Part shown: positions 63,266 through 64,000 of the stretch, in pieces
Numbering within the stretch: the first letter of the stretch is position 1
Layout of the letters: each line of letters opens with the position of its first letter
Source of the DNA: Streptomyces sp. KL109B
GTDB lineage: Bacteria; Actinomycetota; Actinomycetes; Streptomycetales; Streptomycetaceae
NCBI RefSeq assembly: GCF_030766935.1
Contig: NZ_JASERL010000002.1
Location: forward strand, 558,001 to 622,000
Length of the DNA: 64,000 nucleotides
Direction of reading: 5' to 3'
Program-made: the position numbers and the translations under genes
Notes under the pieces: generated by a model
What the model was told of the DNA's origin: nothing
Seen by the model: only the letters and a program-made list of their open reading frames with translations
The model's database searches: none

Positions 63266-63949
63266 ATGTCTGCATTTGCCAACCTCGTCCAGGTCGCCGG
63301 GATCATCGACGCGAAGGAGGCGTCCCTGCTCGTCGAGGAGGGTGTCGACTGGCTCGGTTTCCCGCTGCGTCTGCCCTCCGGCAAGGACGACATCTCCGAG
63401 CAGGACGCTACGGACATCATCGGCGGTCTTTCCGCTCCCCACGCCGGGGTTCTGATCAGCTACCTCACCGACGCGGACGAGGTGAGCGCCTTCACCCGGC
63501 AGCTGGGCGTGACGGCGGTCCAGCTGCACGGCGACGTGCGAGCGGAGCAGCTGCGCAAGCTCAAGGAGATCCGTCCTGACCTGTACGTCCTCAAGAGCCT
63601 GGTGGTCCGTGAGGACAACGCCGAGGAACTGCTGACGCTCGTCGACGAGGTCGCCGAGTCGGTCGACATGTTCATCACCGACACGTTCAACCCCGCGACC
63701 GGGGCCAAGGGCGCCACCGGGCTCACCCACGACTGGAACGTCAGTGCCGAGCTGGTCAGGCGCTCGCCCAAGCCGCTGATGATGGCGGGCGGGCTCACTG
63801 CGGACAACGTTGCCGATGCCATCCGCGCGGTCCGGCCCGCGGCGGTGGACGCGCACTCCCAGCTGGAGGGGGCGGACGGCCGCAAGGACCGTGCCAAGGT
63901 CGCCCGTTTCGTCGCCGAGTCCCGCCGGGCCTTCTCCGAGATCTCCTGA
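63266..63949 (+). CDS. TrpF-like (beta/alpha)8 protein lacking the catalytic Cys
   Basis: 227 residues with the phosphoribosylanthranilate isomerase layout: QVAGIIDAKEASLLVEEGVDWLGF at strand 1, VTAVQLHGDV in the middle, MFITDTFNP then GLTHDWN, and VDAHSQLEGADGRKDRAKVARFV at the phosphate-binding end. True TrpF begins K-(I/V)-C-G; here the segment is Q9-V10-A11-G12, so both the Lys and the general-base Cys are missing. The family Asp (in TDTF) is present. It may bind or isomerise a different sugar phosphate. It is probably co-transcribed with the nitroreductase under MarR control. Confidence 0.65.
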   Translation: MSAFANLVQVAGIIDAKEASLLVEEGVDWLGFPLRLPSGKDDISEQDATDIIGGLSAPHAGVLISYLTDADEVSAFTRQLGVTAVQLHGDVRAEQLRKLKEIRPDLYVLKSLVVREDNAEELLTLVDEVAESVDMFITDTFNPATGAKGATGLTHDWNVSAELVRRSPKPLMMAGGLTADNVADAIRAVRPAAVDAHSQLEGADGRKDRAKVARFVAESRRAFSEIS

Positions 63950-64000
63950 CCGGCCGCGCCACCTCTTACAAAACGGGGCCCTGGAAGCACCCCGGCCCAG

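Overview
The window is high-GC DNA with strong third-position GC bias and many GTG starts. It carries several Streptomyces hallmarks: a rodlin-domain secreted protein, a type VII secretion (ESX) remnant, a gluABCD-type glutamate transporter, NsdA-like HTH/TPR regulators, PucR, GH43 arabinanases with a CBM13 lectin, and F420/LLM oxidoreductases. I read it as a Streptomyces chromosome segment, with the right end and 19-36 kb being accessory and scarred.

Layout. 0-2.1 kb: end of a possible biosynthetic locus (hotdog dehydratase-like protein, acyl carrier protein, HTH/TPR regulator). 2.1-4.4 kb: hydantoin/allantoin racemase and NCS1 permease under a perfect FadR/GntR-type palindrome. 4.5-7.6 kb: overlapping secreted arabinan-degrading GH43 enzymes and a small SH3-like secreted protein. 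7.6-14 kb: a two-component system facing a lipoprotein/adaptor/ATPase/permease (MacAB-like) operon whose promoter carries three 11-bp direct repeats. 14-20.5 kb: an LLM oxidoreductase, an MpaB-family oxygenase, a PASTA-like lipoprotein, an MFS exporter, a HAD/NUDIX pair and a broken FAD oxidoreductase. 20.9-24.8 kb: an mcrBC type IV restriction operon. 25-32.6 kb: ESX scar (truncated WXG100 fused to an eccD remnant), a broken SHOCT gene, a HEPN protein, then a small helical partner, a WXG-RHS toxin and its immunity protein. 33-36.8 kb: a tandem-rodlin secreted protein, an APH-like kinase, a frameshifted orphan toxin module and a pentapeptide-repeat protein that may be its immunity protein. 36.8-42.2 kb: dihydropyrimidinase, beta-ureidopropionase-type nitrilase, a frameshifted PucR regulator and an aminotransferase. 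42.4-48.2 kb: a low-complexity conserved protein, an XRE regulator divergent from map, ggt and a membrane-anchored hypothetical. 48.3-51.5 kb: gluABCD. 51.7-58.4 kb: DUF6278-like, SGNH hydrolase, methyltransferase, xthA, isochorismatase-like hydrolase, MBL hydrolase and a PcaL fusion. 58.6-61.9 kb: a decayed mobile zone (integrase with an internal stop, orphan MazF, IS701-like fragment, frameshifted IS1182-like transposase). 61.9-64 kb: MarR regulator, nitroreductase and an unusual TrpF-like protein under three evenly spaced operators.

How the genes fit together. The racemase, NCS1 permease, LLM oxidoreductase, dihydropyrimidinase, nitrilase, PucR and aminotransferase are all on the minus strand, in the order expected for one reductive pyrimidine/hydantoin catabolic cluster. 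Here they are separated by two large blocks. The 20-36 kb block is defence and competition DNA: McrBC, HEPN, an ESX-linked RHS toxin, and an orphan toxin with its partner. Many genes contain in-frame 6- or 9-bp microsatellites, and several key genes are damaged (FAD oxidoreductase, pucR, integrase, IS1182 transposase, eccD). All calls are by eye from the sequence; no database search was run.
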